Part shown: positions 1 through 7,324 of the stretch, one piece after another
Layout: each line of letters opens with the position of its first letter
How positions within the stretch are numbered: the first letter of the stretch is position 1
Source of the DNA: a virus
DNA length: 27,941 nt
Strand: one strand, 5' to 3'
IMG/VR virus record: IMGVR_UViG_3300006737_000140
Location: 1 to 27,941 of that record
Notes under the pieces: generated by a model
What the model saw: only the letters and a program-made list of their open reading frames with translations
What the model was told of the DNA's origin: nothing
The model's database searches: none
Position numbers and translations under genes: made by a program

Positions 1-160
1 ACTCTAAAGTATCGCAAAACCTTTCTCCATTAACAAACAGCTCACCGATAGTAGACTTATTAGTAAAGGTATCACGAATGATTAAAAGGTTTATGTTGTT
101 AGGCTTAGAGATAGTAGGTTTTATAGATTTTGCAGCCTTTAACTTCTTTAACAAATTCAT
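1..160 (-). CDS. DUF5675-like protein, N-terminal part (runs off window)
   Basis: Only the first 53 codons are present and the gene continues beyond base 1. It starts at the ATG at 160-158. A basic leader of about 28 residues (MNLLKKLKAAKSIKP...) is followed by NINLLIIRDTFTNKSTIGEL and then FVNGERFCDTLE. The pattern of an R-x-T-F strand, the T-I-G-E-L segment and a C-D/Y-T-L-E end matches the DUF5675 family. That family is common in phage lysis regions of Bacteroidota and its biochemical role is not established. The position next to a holin-like membrane peptide fits a lysis function, but that is inference. Its first 56 bases overlap the end of the preceding small gene in another frame. Confidence 0.6.
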   Translation of the reverse strand, partial: MNLLKKLKAAKSIKPTISKPNNINLLIIRDTFTNKSTIGELFVNGERFCDTLE

Positions 161-233
161 GACGCATTTTAACCACATTATCTTTGTTTTTGTTATACTT
201 TGGGTTAGTGCTATTTAACTTAGTCTTTTTCAT
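105..233 (-). CDS. Basic 42-residue hypothetical protein
   Basis: An ATG at 233-231 opens a 42-codon frame ending at TAA (107-105). The product is lysine-rich (MKKTKLNSTNPKYNKNKDN...) and ends GCKIYKTYYL, with no membrane segment. Its start overlaps the TGA of the preceding gene (ATGA), which is the coupling seen throughout this cluster. It overlaps the DUF5675-like gene by 56 bases, which is long for this genome, so one of the two starts may be wrong. I do not recognise the family. Confidence 0.45.
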   Translation of the reverse strand: MKKTKLNSTNPKYNKNKDNVVKMRHEFVKEVKGCKIYKTYYL

Positions 234-325
234 TTGCACCCTTTAAATTCACAATTACCACACCACTTTAGGCAATATGTTTGCCCTGTTAATTTATATA
301 TAAGATTGCATATTAGTTTTTTCAT
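230..325 (-). CDS. Cys-rich 31-residue microprotein
   Basis: The frame runs from the ATG at 325-323 to the TGA at 232-230 and encodes 31 residues. The last 15 residues are YCLKWCGNCEFKGCK, with C-x3-C-x2-C-x4-C spacing that could bind one metal ion or form disulfides. The start overlaps the upstream stop and the stop overlaps the downstream start (ATGA at both ends), which argues for a real translated gene. It lies in the probable lysis cluster. Function unknown. Confidence 0.5.
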   Translation of the reverse strand: MKKLICNLIYKLTGQTYCLKWCGNCEFKGCK

Positions 326-474
326 TTCTTAAATTTTACGAATTTATAAATAGTGAAACTTATCGCTAAAACAAGCGAAATAAGGGTAAGATATTCATTG
401 CAATCAGTAATACTGAAACCAATTGCTGAGCCATTAGCTAGTCCTACTTGTACTGTGTCTTTTAGGTCTGTCAT
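322..474 (-). CDS. Small single-pass membrane protein, holin-like
   Basis: This 50-codon frame runs from the ATG at 474-472 to the TGA at 324-322. Residues about 28-45 (YLTLISLVLAISFTIYKF) form one hydrophobic segment, followed by a short basic tail KFKK. The N-terminal half (MTDLKDTVQVGLANGSAIGF) is polar, so an outside-N, inside-C topology is likely. Small one-segment proteins beside a lysis gene are often holins or spanin-like helpers. The adjacent DUF5675-like gene supports that reading, but no catalytic or diagnostic motif is present. Its start overlaps the end of the previous small gene. Confidence 0.55.
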   Translation of the reverse strand: MTDLKDTVQVGLANGSAIGFSITDCNEYLTLISLVLAISFTIYKFVKFKK

Positions 475-556
475 TGTTTTTTGTATTTGGCTTTTTATCC
501 AAGTAGGATTTTAGCTTTGTTATATTAATTGTTTTTGGTTTGTAGTGTTTCTTCAT
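434..556 (-). CDS. Basic 40-residue hypothetical protein
   Basis: The frame starts at the ATG at 556-554, sharing one base with the TAA of the connector gene (TAATG), and ends at the TAA at 436-434. It encodes 40 residues rich in K, R, T and N (MKKHYKPKTINITKLKSYL...), with no membrane segment or known motif. The stop-start overlap suggests translational coupling to the connector gene. It may be a small structural or regulatory peptide. I do not recognise it. Confidence 0.4.
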   Translation of the reverse strand: MKKHYKPKTINITKLKSYLDKKPNTKNNDRPKRHSTSRTS

Positions 557-1131
557 TATGTTAAGTCAGGAGTTAAAAAATTTCTTAATGTAATTTCAGT
601 TCCTTGCTTACTTGGTCTTTCAAGGTTCATTCCATTGTAAAAGGCATTACGGTCTGGCGTAACGTCAGCGCCACTATTTGTTGAATACTCAGGAAAGTCA
701 GATAAGTTATTTGTTACATACTCAATCATTCGTTCTGTATAGTATTCAGAAGTGTTTCTTATTTCTTCTCTAAGGTGCTGTGCTTCTTCAGTAGAAAGGG
801 AAGTTCCAGTTTCAGACGTTTTAGAAAAAATATTGCCATTTTCTATCTTAAAACGCAAGAACGGAACAGCATGATAAAACGCCCAATTAGGCAGCATATC
901 GCCAATGTAGTCTTCTAGTAAAGTCTTGTATGCTGCATTAGCAACATCATTAATAGTTCCACCTGTAATTAAATCTTTTATTTTTTGAGTTAATTTTGTT
1001 CCTAGCTTAGGTTCAACATATAGTTTTTGTGCCTGTCTTACATAAGGTAATAGTAATTCCGTATCGACATTTAGGTTTATTGCTGTTGATTCAGCGAGTT
1101 TCTGTTGAGATATAAAGAGTACGTATGACAT
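556..1131 (-). CDS. Head-tail connector/adaptor-like protein (DUF6712-like)
   Basis: This 191-residue protein directly follows the portal gene with a 2-base gap. The N-terminal half is helical: residues 20-45 (LNVDTELLLPYVRQAQKLYV, then EPKLGTKL) and the following LLEDYIGDMLPNWAFYHAVPFL helix pair resemble the DUF6712-type connector proteins of Bacteroidota phages. Those probably sit under the portal as the first head-tail adaptor. The C-terminus is polar with asparagine- and threonine-rich stretches. The position after the portal agrees with the role. There is no catalytic motif, and the function is inferred from family resemblance and context. Confidence 0.6.
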   Translation of the reverse strand: MSYVLFISQQKLAESTAINLNVDTELLLPYVRQAQKLYVEPKLGTKLTQKIKDLITGGTINDVANAAYKTLLEDYIGDMLPNWAFYHAVPFLRFKIENGNIFSKTSETGTSLSTEEAQHLREEIRNTSEYYTERMIEYVTNNLSDFPEYSTNSGADVTPDRNAFYNGMNLERPSKQGTEITLRNFLTPDLT

Positions 1132-1133
1132 AG

Positions 1134-3179
1134 TTAATTATAATATCCGTTATTTTCCATTCGTTGTGGTGCTATTGCTACTAGCTTATCATTTCTTTCA
1201 GCTGTAAATCCTTCTGATTTTGCTTTTGTATAGCCTATAAGTTGACTATCTTCAATTGGTTGCTTTGCATTTCTTAATGAAGTTTTGAAAATCCTTCTGA
1301 GGAAAAAATGTCTGCATTGCGGTCCGCCTTTATAGAGAAAAATATTGTATGCTTCACCATCGTGACCAAAACCTTTGTTAAGTATTTGACTATCTGCATT
1401 TACCAAATCCTCTTTAGTGTATAGCTTGTTTGCAGCGACCATGTCTTTGCAAAAGTCCCTGCTAGTTCCTGACTTGTTTACTAAGAAATTATCAGTAGCA
1501 TAAACATATCTTACTTTATAATAAAAACTTCTTGACCTGTTAGCACCATCTTGAGAACTTCTTTTATTGGGTGTAGCAGTTACAGCTTCTGCTAGTTCAA
1601 TTTTTTCTTCTGCTAATCTATTAAGCTCATCTTCAAAGTCAAAGTCTGTATGCTCTCCATCAACAACCTCTTCATCTACTAATTCCCAATCACTTGGCAT
1701 ATCTTCACCAAACTCTTCTATCCATTTTTGCAATTCTGTTTTATTTGAACTGCAATTACATTTAGTTAAGTTTTCTTTAATTTGCTTATGTGATTCACAT
1801 GGCATATAATATTCTTTTCCATCCTGTGTGTGCGTGTGATAACCAGAACAGCCTATTTTTTTAGCCTCTGCCTCTGCTTCTTCAATAGTATCAAATAAAG
1901 GTAGTTCAACACCATCTGTAACCATGCTACCTACTTTAGCTAGTTTTACATCATCTTCAACAGTATCTTCATTGCCTAAAGGCTCTAAGCCAAGCTCATC
2001 ACGTATTTCATCAGTTGTCATCACTTCCCTAATAGTCTTAGAGTCAAACTGAACTGTAATAGGTTTAAGCTGTACAAAATTAACAGGCATATCCATGTTG
2101 TTAATTTGAAATATTTTTCTTAACTGTTTTACTATGTGGTCTTGGAAGGGCTTTATCACCGTGTTAAGATAGAAATTTGCGGCATTTATAATTTCGTCTG
2201 TATTGCTTGAAAACCCATTTGCCGAGTCAATACCCATAAGCGTTTTAGAAGTGACACGGTGGCCGCTTAAAATGTTCGAAGTGAGTAGTTCTTGTAGTGC
2301 TAAATATTGCTTATCCAAATCACTTGTGCTTATTGGTGTAACTTCTGGTGTTCTTGTTTTATCGTCGCTAAACGTTAGCACAAATTTGCCTGCGTTTTTC
2401 TGACCAACAAACTTCTCAGTTAGACTTCTTTCAATTTGCATTCTTTCTTCCTGTGAAGGTATCCCATTCGCGAAAGAAATCATAAAGCTGCCAGAAAAGC
2501 CACTAGATATAGCGTTGAGATGATATTCAGATACACGAGCATCAATCAACGCCCAATTATTGCAAGAGACGTAATCAGGTGTGTAATACGAGTTCATATC
2601 AGGACTATAAAGACCTGAATACATTATTTGATTTGGTGATGTTCTGTCATTAGGATTAAATGCAGGAACATAATAGGGTTTGTTCATTCTAGTGTTAGAC
2701 CAGTCAGCTGAGATATAATAACCTGTAGTCCTTCCCATTTCATCAGGTCTAGCACATCGTAGTTTGGTTACATCCAGATGGTAAATCTCCGCTATTTGAG
2801 TCCTATCTTTCGACCAAACAATATTTAGAGCGAACCCTCCTTGTAGCTTAAAGTCAAATGCTAGTTTTTTTATAATTTCATGTAGACTTTCATTGCTATT
2901 AGCCCTATTCATAAAGTTTTGCAATTTAACTGTAGCCTCTAATTCTCTTTCTTCTTCATCTTCAATAACTAATGCTTCTCCTGCTATCATCTCAGACGTA
3001 GAATTAATAATGGCAGCTGATATTGAACTTGAATAATATAAATCAACTAGAAACTGAGGATAAAGATTAGCCCACTCCCCATTTGCATCACCGTAAGAAA
3101 TCCAATCTCTGCCTCTTGTTTCTTTAATAACTGGTGCTGTACTTGTTTCTAAATTAATATTAATGATATTGTCTTTCAT
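1134..3179 (-). CDS. Portal protein with long C-terminal extension
   Basis: This 681-residue protein has a portal core at about 1-405: an N-terminal part with WISYGDANGEWANLYPQFL, a SISAAIINSTSEMIAGEAL wing helix near 52-70, and a TTDEIRDELGLEPLG end near 388-402. Portals form the dodecameric DNA channel at one capsid vertex. About 275 extra residues follow. Positions 444-476 carry a Cys/His-rich patch (C444, H448, H450, C461, H464, C474, C476) that could bind zinc, then comes an acidic stretch (about 485-535). A C-terminal domain at 548-635 contains SRDFCKDMVAANKLYTKEDL and PQCRHFFLRRIF, resembling C-terminal parts of minor head proteins. The extension may therefore stand in for a separate minor head protein. 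The A-rich leader fits Bacteroidota initiation. Confidence 0.88.
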   Translation of the reverse strand: MKDNIININLETSTAPVIKETRGRDWISYGDANGEWANLYPQFLVDLYYSSSISAAIINSTSEMIAGEALVIEDEEERELEATVKLQNFMNRANSNESLHEIIKKLAFDFKLQGGFALNIVWSKDRTQIAEIYHLDVTKLRCARPDEMGRTTGYYISADWSNTRMNKPYYVPAFNPNDRTSPNQIMYSGLYSPDMNSYYTPDYVSCNNWALIDARVSEYHLNAISSGFSGSFMISFANGIPSQEERMQIERSLTEKFVGQKNAGKFVLTFSDDKTRTPEVTPISTSDLDKQYLALQELLTSNILSGHRVTSKTLMGIDSANGFSSNTDEIINAANFYLNTVIKPFQDHIVKQLRKIFQINNMDMPVNFVQLKPITVQFDSKTIREVMTTDEIRDELGLEPLGNEDTVEDDVKLAKVGSMVTDGVELPLFDTIEEAEAEAKKIGCSGYHTHTQDGKEYYMPCESHKQIKENLTKCNCSSNKTELQKWIEEFGEDMPSDWELVDEEVVDGEHTDFDFEDELNRLAEEKIELAEAVTATPNKRSSQDGANRSRSFYYKVRYVYATDNFLVNKSGTSRDFCKDMVAANKLYTKEDLVNADSQILNKGFGHDGEAYNIFLYKGGPQCRHFFLRRIFKTSLRNAKQPIEDSQLIGYTKAKSEGFTAERNDKLVAIAPQRMENNGYYN

Positions 3180-3193
3180 GTTTTTTTATTTAA

Positions 3194-3883
3194 TTATGGC
3201 ATAAGGTTTAATAACCATGCATTAACATTTGCAGTCAATGTAGCACTACTTGAACTGTAAATTTGTATTTCTGACATTTCACCATCAAAAGGGTTGTTTT
3301 GTGGTTTTCTAGCACCTATTGCATCAATGTCAGCTGTTCCTGACAACGACCTTGTTGTTGATTGTGCAACACCCTTCCAATATAATGTCAGCGTTCCACT
3401 TGACCTAGTCAATACCATATAGGCTTCTTCTAAATAATCACCACTATCTTTTGGTATATCAGTATTTGCACCATTATCAACTTTTATTCTTAAATTGCTA
3501 GATGTATTAAATCTAAGAAATTCGCCAGTTGCTGTTATATCCGCCACAATAACACCAACATTAGTGTCAGGTTTTAATTTAGCGCCAACAGTAAAATCCC
3601 CACTTAAACTAATTTGACCACCAGAACTTAAAAAAGTACTAGCTGCGTTGTCAAAAGTTAAAACACCACTACTAAAAGATGGTCTATTGCCAGCGGTTGT
3701 CTGCCTCATTGATATACCATTACCTGAGCTATCTCCCCATTCCGAAACCTTTCCATCAATAGTAGAAACTAAAGTGTCTTTTTTCCACCAACCTTCTAAA
3801 GTTGTTTCATCACTAGGTGACCATGCACTACCTGATGGATAGTTAGATGAATTTAAACTTAAACCTTGTTTTAATGATAACAT
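3194..3883 (-). CDS. LamG/concanavalin-A-like lectin-fold virion protein
   Basis: This 229-residue protein is predicted to be almost all beta strand. Residues about 29-50 (LEGWWKKDTLVSTIDGKVSEW), the DNAASTFLSSGG and DFTVGAKLKPD segments, YMVLTRSSGTLTLYWKGV and the closing PFDGEMSEIQIYSSS are the usual landmarks of a LamG-type jelly-roll domain, here filling the whole protein. Such modules in phages are normally on fibres or capsid decorations and bind surface glycans. It sits between two small structural genes and the portal, with only 1 base to the upstream gene. The binding target cannot be read from the sequence. Confidence 0.7.
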   Translation of the reverse strand: MLSLKQGLSLNSSNYPSGSAWSPSDETTLEGWWKKDTLVSTIDGKVSEWGDSSGNGISMRQTTAGNRPSFSSGVLTFDNAASTFLSSGGQISLSGDFTVGAKLKPDTNVGVIVADITATGEFLRFNTSSNLRIKVDNGANTDIPKDSGDYLEEAYMVLTRSSGTLTLYWKGVAQSTTRSLSGTADIDAIGARKPQNNPFDGEMSEIQIYSSSSATLTANVNAWLLNLMP

Positions 3884-3884
3884 A

Positions 3885-4145
3885 TTATTCTTTATATCCT
3901 ACGCCTATTCCACCCGTAAGTGTCATAGCGGTAATATTCATAAAAAGTGTTGTTCCTGCTGGAACAGTTGTTTGTAATGCAGTTACATTTGTTACACTAG
4001 CAGCAGTTATTGCTGATATTGCACTTTCAACGGGAAAGTAAACACAGTAAAAGTCTTTGCCTGACACTTCACCTGTGAAAACTTCTGTTCCAGGATTTTT
4101 ACCTAGTTGCTCACCTAATAATTGTTGTACGTTTTCTATTGCCAT
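3885..4145 (-). CDS. Small structural protein, hypothetical
   Basis: This 86-residue protein has a polar N-terminus (MAIENVQQLLGEQLGKNPGT) followed by alanine-, threonine- and valine-rich beta-type segments (SAISAITAASVTNVTALQTT, then MNITAMTLTGGIGVGY). Length and composition suit a minor capsid decoration or fibre accessory protein. The start is preceded by a strongly A-rich leader (ATAAAATAAAAAAA). It lies between the repeat-bearing protein and the LamG-like protein and is probably co-transcribed with them. I recognise no family. Confidence 0.45.
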   Translation of the reverse strand: MAIENVQQLLGEQLGKNPGTEVFTGEVSGKDFYCVYFPVESAISAITAASVTNVTALQTTVPAGTTLFMNITAMTLTGGIGVGYKE

Positions 4146-4156
4146 TTTTTTTTATT

Positions 4157-4861
4157 TTATTGTCCGTAATATATATAATTTGTTTCTTCTATACTTGCTG
4201 TTATACTTGCGTTTATTGCTGCACCCCCTCCTGATACTGTTACAGTAGGGTTCTCTGTATAGCCATTTCCAGCATTTGTTATTGTTACTGCATTTACCAC
4301 ACCTCCTGCTACTGTTGCTGTTGCAGTTGCTTGTGTTATATTGTCACCTACTATTGTTAAAGTTGGTGCTGATGTATAACCTGCACCCCCATATTTTATT
4401 GTTAATGTTTGCACACTCTTTGCACTTTGTATATATGACACTTCTTCTGTTCCTGCTTTTTCATCTATATACATTTTACCCTTTGTAACTAACCCTTGTA
4501 CAACACCTCTTGTACTTGCTGCTGGTGTAATTACTTCTAATTCTGTTTGTGGCGTTCTTCCTTTTGCAAAAGAAGGCGTTCCAATCCAACTTACTTCATA
4601 TACTTCATATTTATAATAACCTGCTTTTAAATTTGTTTGTCCTGTAAACATATTAGGAGTAGCATTGTAATTAAACAAAAAATAAGTATATCTGTCATAT
4701 ATTATTTCAGTCCTGGCATAAGCATAATGCACACTACCATCCATATCATTAGTAAACTTAAACAAGTGCTTAATATTAGAAGAACCAACTGAAGTGTCTA
4801 TTCTATTATCTTCTGTTTGTAAATAAGCTTCAAAATTGCTTTGTGTAAATCCTTGTATCAT
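4157..4861 (-). CDS. Virion surface protein with two beta repeats
   Basis: This 234-residue protein has an N-terminal structural domain (about 1-130, with FKFTNDMDGSVHYAYARTEI and YYKYEVYEVSWIGTP) and a C-terminal pair of tandem repeats at about 152-185 and 190-223. Each repeat is built on the pattern TLTI-x-Y-G-G-x-GY-T-x-x-P-T-L/V-T-I/V-x-G, alternating with alanine/threonine-rich strands. Such GYTxxPTVTV repeats are common in phage fibre and adhesin-like proteins. The gene starts just after a terminator-like hairpin and the TCTATTATAT box, so it probably opens its own transcription unit with the LamG-like protein and portal downstream. A receptor-binding or decoration role is inferred. Confidence 0.55.
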   Translation of the reverse strand: MIQGFTQSNFEAYLQTEDNRIDTSVGSSNIKHLFKFTNDMDGSVHYAYARTEIIYDRYTYFLFNYNATPNMFTGQTNLKAGYYKYEVYEVSWIGTPSFAKGRTPQTELEVITPAASTRGVVQGLVTKGKMYIDEKAGTEEVSYIQSAKSVQTLTIKYGGAGYTSAPTLTIVGDNITQATATATVAGGVVNAVTITNAGNGYTENPTVTVSGGGAAINASITASIEETNYIYYGQ

Positions 4862-4877
4862 ATACTATATAATAGAA
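4862..4877 (-). promoter_or_regulatory. TCTATTATAT box, copy 1
   Basis: The minus strand reads TTCTATTATATAGTAT and ends directly at the ATG of the repeat protein, 5 bases after the 10-base core. It lies just downstream of a terminator-like hairpin, where a new promoter would be expected. If the TATTATAT part is a -10-like element, the transcript would be almost leaderless. Confidence 0.45.
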
Positions 4878-4899
4878 AAAGACTGATTTTATTTGCCTT

Positions 4900-4936
4900 A
4901 TAAAAGAAAAGAGCGACATATTAGCCACTCTTCTCT
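4900..4936 (-). terminator. Terminator-like hairpin after tail-tube-like gene
   Basis: On the minus strand, bases 4936-4924 pair with 4917-4905 to form a 13-bp stem (10 Watson-Crick pairs and 3 G-U) around a 6-base loop. The 3' arm ends in CTCTTTTCT and is followed by TTTTAT. It lies 27 bases past the stop of the tail-tube-like gene. This is a plausible intrinsic terminator for the highly expressed capsid/tail-tube genes. Confidence 0.6.
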
Positions 4937-4963
4937 AGAAATATATAAAAACTACAAATTAGT

Positions 4964-5551
4964 TTAAGATGAAACTACAAATGGTGTTGCTTTATTTGTA
5001 AATCCTGCGTTATCAAATATAGCTGAACCATAGTCTTCTAAGAAAGCCATTGGTCTTGACTCCATGCCCGTGAAGGTCAACGTGTAACCATTACGGTCAC
5101 CAAATGCCGCCCCGCTATCCATTGAACCAGTGTTTAAGTCTAAGCCATTTTCAAAGCCTACACATAAAATTGCATCATGACCACTTGCTAACTTTGCATT
5201 TAGTTCAACTAACATTCTTACTTTAGTTTGACCTAAAAGTTTTATTTGGTTTTGGTCTTCTTTAGTTAATTTGTTTAACATGATATTTACAGTTGGAGTA
5301 TAGAAAATTGTTCCGTTCTCCGTTGAACCTGTTATTGCGTCAGATACACTTGCTACACCTAATGGCATAACGTATTTGTAAATACTATGTGTGTTCCAAT
5401 CTATTGTGTCTATTTCTTGTGGGTTTGTTGAATCGTAAGCCCAGTCTGTGTTGCCAAAGTCATCATATACTGAAAAGTACACATTCTTTACGCCCCCAGC
5501 TACTCGGTTACAGTCTAAACCTCGTCCTTTTGTTAATGCCGTACATGCCAT
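4964..5551 (-). CDS. Probable major tail-tube protein
   Basis: This 195-residue protein begins ACTALTKGRGLDCNRVAGG and has alternating beta segments. The C-terminal part NGYTLTFTGMESRPMAFLED resembles the antigen-like strand-turn-strand end of siphovirus tail-tube subunits, which form stacked hexameric rings around the tape measure. It is flanked by hairpins on both sides, as expected for an abundant structural protein with its own transcript ends. It sits directly after the major capsid gene. An alternative is a capsid decoration protein. The assignment rests on size, fold pattern and context, not on a diagnostic motif. Confidence 0.5.
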   Translation of the reverse strand: MACTALTKGRGLDCNRVAGGVKNVYFSVYDDFGNTDWAYDSTNPQEIDTIDWNTHSIYKYVMPLGVASVSDAITGSTENGTIFYTPTVNIMLNKLTKEDQNQIKLLGQTKVRMLVELNAKLASGHDAILCVGFENGLDLNTGSMDSGAAFGDRNGYTLTFTGMESRPMAFLEDYGSAIFDNAGFTNKATPFVVSS

Positions 5552-5580
5552 AAGTTGTTAATTTTTAAAGGGTTAAAGAT

Positions 5581-5602
5581 GCAGAGGTTTTTACACCCCT
5601 GC
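5581..5602 (-). terminator. Hairpin after the capsid gene (weak terminator or processing site)
   Basis: The minus-strand GCAGGGG (5602-5596) pairs with CCTCTGC (5587-5581) across an 8-base loop, giving 7 pairs including one G-U. It begins 18 bases after the capsid stop. The downstream tract (ATCTTTAACCC) is only weakly T-rich, so partial termination or mRNA 3'-end protection is more likely than full termination. Confidence 0.4.
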
Positions 5603-5620
5603 TTCTCTTAATTAGGTTTA

Positions 5621-6538
5621 TTATGATAAAAGAACAACGTCAGCCCCAACACCTACTTGTGTACCAGCTGAGTATCTTGCCACTACCCTCATGTTATCGC
5701 TTCCATCGAGCTGTGACATGTCCATTAAAGCGATTCTTGTAGCGTCACTTAGAAGGTCAGTACCAAAGAACATGTTTGACTTTTCTGCTGCAACTAATAC
5801 ATCGTCTTTCATTCCGTTGCAAACAGCCAATTTAATTCCTTCAAATACTGCATCATAATCTCCGTTCATAGAGTATGCATTAACATAACCTAAAGCAGAG
5901 ATTGCTGAAATGTATAATCTATAAGATTTTGGTGACATATATATGTATAAGTCATCTTTAGTATATACAGTTGTTGGAATAGCAGCTGTAAGTGCTTGTA
6001 ACTCTGTTATAATGTTACCAGCACCTGCGGCAGCTGTAAAAGTACCTGTCTTTGCTACATCAGTTACTGTTCCATCTAATACTAAGTGACCAACACCCCC
6101 ACCTACAAAACCAGTAAATTCACCTTGTGTTGCATCGTTTCCAGTCCATATAGAAACTTCTGTAGCATTTGCGATAATCTCACCTAAGTAAGAGATTACA
6201 TAGTCATCAAAAGATGCTGGAGGTGGAGCACCTGCACCTGCTCTCATTTCAGCCGCCTCCCAAGACTCTAAAAGATTTTGCTTACAAATGTCTGTATTTA
6301 TTTGTAGGTTCTTTGGCGTTAAAACTGCCTCTGTTAAAGTTAAAGTTCCATTTGCAGTAAAATCACATGATGCGTTTCTTACTATTCCAGTATTTGCCAT
6401 TTTCTGGATGTTACTCTTGTATTTGATATTTTCTATCATTGTCAAAAACTCCATTGAGTTTGCTTGACGTAATGCAGCGTTGATATAAAATCCTGCCGCT
6501 TTCCCTGCATAATTACTTGCTGTTGCGTCTATTGCCAT
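5621..6538 (-). CDS. Major capsid protein (HK97-fold type)
   Basis: This 305-residue protein follows protease and scaffold genes in the classic head order. The N-terminus (AGKAAGFYINAALRQANSME, then FLTMIENIKYKSNIQKM) forms helix and strand segments. The middle has VISYLGEIIANATEVSIWTG and a GAGAGAPPPASFDD linker. The C-terminal half has KDDLYIYMSPKSYRLYISAI, GIKLAVCNGM and SNMFFGTDLLSDATRIALMD. Strand-plus-long-helix segments ending in a beta-rich P-domain-like region fit HK97-fold capsid proteins of Bacteroidota phages. Length is in the usual range. The A-rich leader and the following hairpin suggest strong, separately regulated expression. No cleavage site can be read with confidence. Confidence 0.85.
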   Translation of the reverse strand: MAIDATASNYAGKAAGFYINAALRQANSMEFLTMIENIKYKSNIQKMANTGIVRNASCDFTANGTLTLTEAVLTPKNLQINTDICKQNLLESWEAAEMRAGAGAPPPASFDDYVISYLGEIIANATEVSIWTGNDATQGEFTGFVGGGVGHLVLDGTVTDVAKTGTFTAAAGAGNIITELQALTAAIPTTVYTKDDLYIYMSPKSYRLYISAISALGYVNAYSMNGDYDAVFEGIKLAVCNGMKDDVLVAAEKSNMFFGTDLLSDATRIALMDMSQLDGSDNMRVVARYSAGTQVGVGADVVLLS

Positions 6539-6564
6539 TTTTTAATTGTTTTAATGTTAATATT

Positions 6565-7293
6565 TTATTTATATAATTCGTAGAAATATTTTTCTCTTTT
6601 AGTTAGTTTGGATAATTCTTTTTTAGATAAAGAAACTTTATTATCTGAACTAAATTTATTTGTGTTAATTGGTGCATCAGCAGGACTAGCTGCTAATTCA
6701 GTTTTAAGTTTTTCGTTTTCTTCTTTTAATTTTTTAATTTCATCATCAGAAGATAACTCAACCATAGTGTCATCACTAATTTCTTCTTTTTTAGTAAGCT
6801 CTTTAGTTTCTTCAGACATTTCTTCTACTTTGTCATCACCACCTACTTTTTCTCTTTTAAGGTCAGCTACTGCGTCTTCTAAGTTCTTGATACGCTTTTC
6901 CATACCCTTCCAATCAGCAACATCAGCTTCCTCATCATATTCATCTTTGTCATCCTCTTCTTTTAATTCAGTTTCTTCTGACATTTCTTCTTTTTCTTCT
7001 TTATCATCTTCTGCTTCAACTTCCTCTTCAGTTTCAGACTCGATAACTTCAGCAACCACACCTTCCTCTTCTACACGAAAAGAAACACCGTCTTCAGTTT
7101 TGTACGTTCCGACTGGCAAAAGTATCGTTGTGCCGTCTTCGGTTAGTACTGAGATGTCCACCCCAGCTTCTAACTCCTCGGCAGTAGATACATAAATTGT
7201 ACCGTCCTCTCCTTTTGACTGCCAAGCTAATTTAATTTCTTCCTCAGCTTTGTTTAAGCCAAGTGCTACTAGTATTTTTTCTTTAATGTCCAT
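6565..7293 (-). CDS. Capsid scaffold-like acidic protein
   Basis: This 242-residue, extremely Glu/Asp-rich protein lies between the protease and capsid genes. Residues about 40-80 (VDISVLTEDGTTILLPVGTY, KTEDGVSFRVEEEGVV) form a small beta domain seen in scaffold proteins of Bacteroidota phages. Residues about 85-200 are acidic coiled coil, and the basic end (SLSKKELSKLTKREKYFYEL) resembles the capsid-binding tail of scaffolds. An internal duplication is visible: EEMSEETELKEED near residue 102 and EEMSEETKELTKKEE near 158. A TCTATTATAT box and an AAAAAAGAA leader precede the start. Scaffolds guide shell assembly and are usually removed by the protease. Confidence 0.72.
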   Translation of the reverse strand: MDIKEKILVALGLNKAEEEIKLAWQSKGEDGTIYVSTAEELEAGVDISVLTEDGTTILLPVGTYKTEDGVSFRVEEEGVVAEVIESETEEEVEAEDDKEEKEEMSEETELKEEDDKDEYDEEADVADWKGMEKRIKNLEDAVADLKREKVGGDDKVEEMSEETKELTKKEEISDDTMVELSSDDEIKKLKEENEKLKTELAASPADAPINTNKFSSDNKVSLSKKELSKLTKREKYFYELYK

Positions 7294-7305
7294 AGGTTCT
7301 TTTTT

Positions 7306-7317
7306 AATATAATAGAA
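7306..7317 (-). promoter_or_regulatory. TCTATTATAT box, copy 2
   Basis: The minus strand reads TTCTATTATATT, 13 bases before the scaffold ATG with an A-rich leader (AAAAAAGAA) in between. Because the distance to the start differs from the other copies, it behaves more like a promoter element than a ribosome-binding site. Confidence 0.45.
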
Positions 7318-7324
7318 TTGTTAT

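Noticed and set aside
6608-7195. Long plus-strand open frame of 195 codons
   Set aside because: It is the mirror of the acidic scaffold gene: GAA/GAT-rich codons read as serine/phenylalanine on the other strand. Its product is low-complexity serine with no protein-like features.
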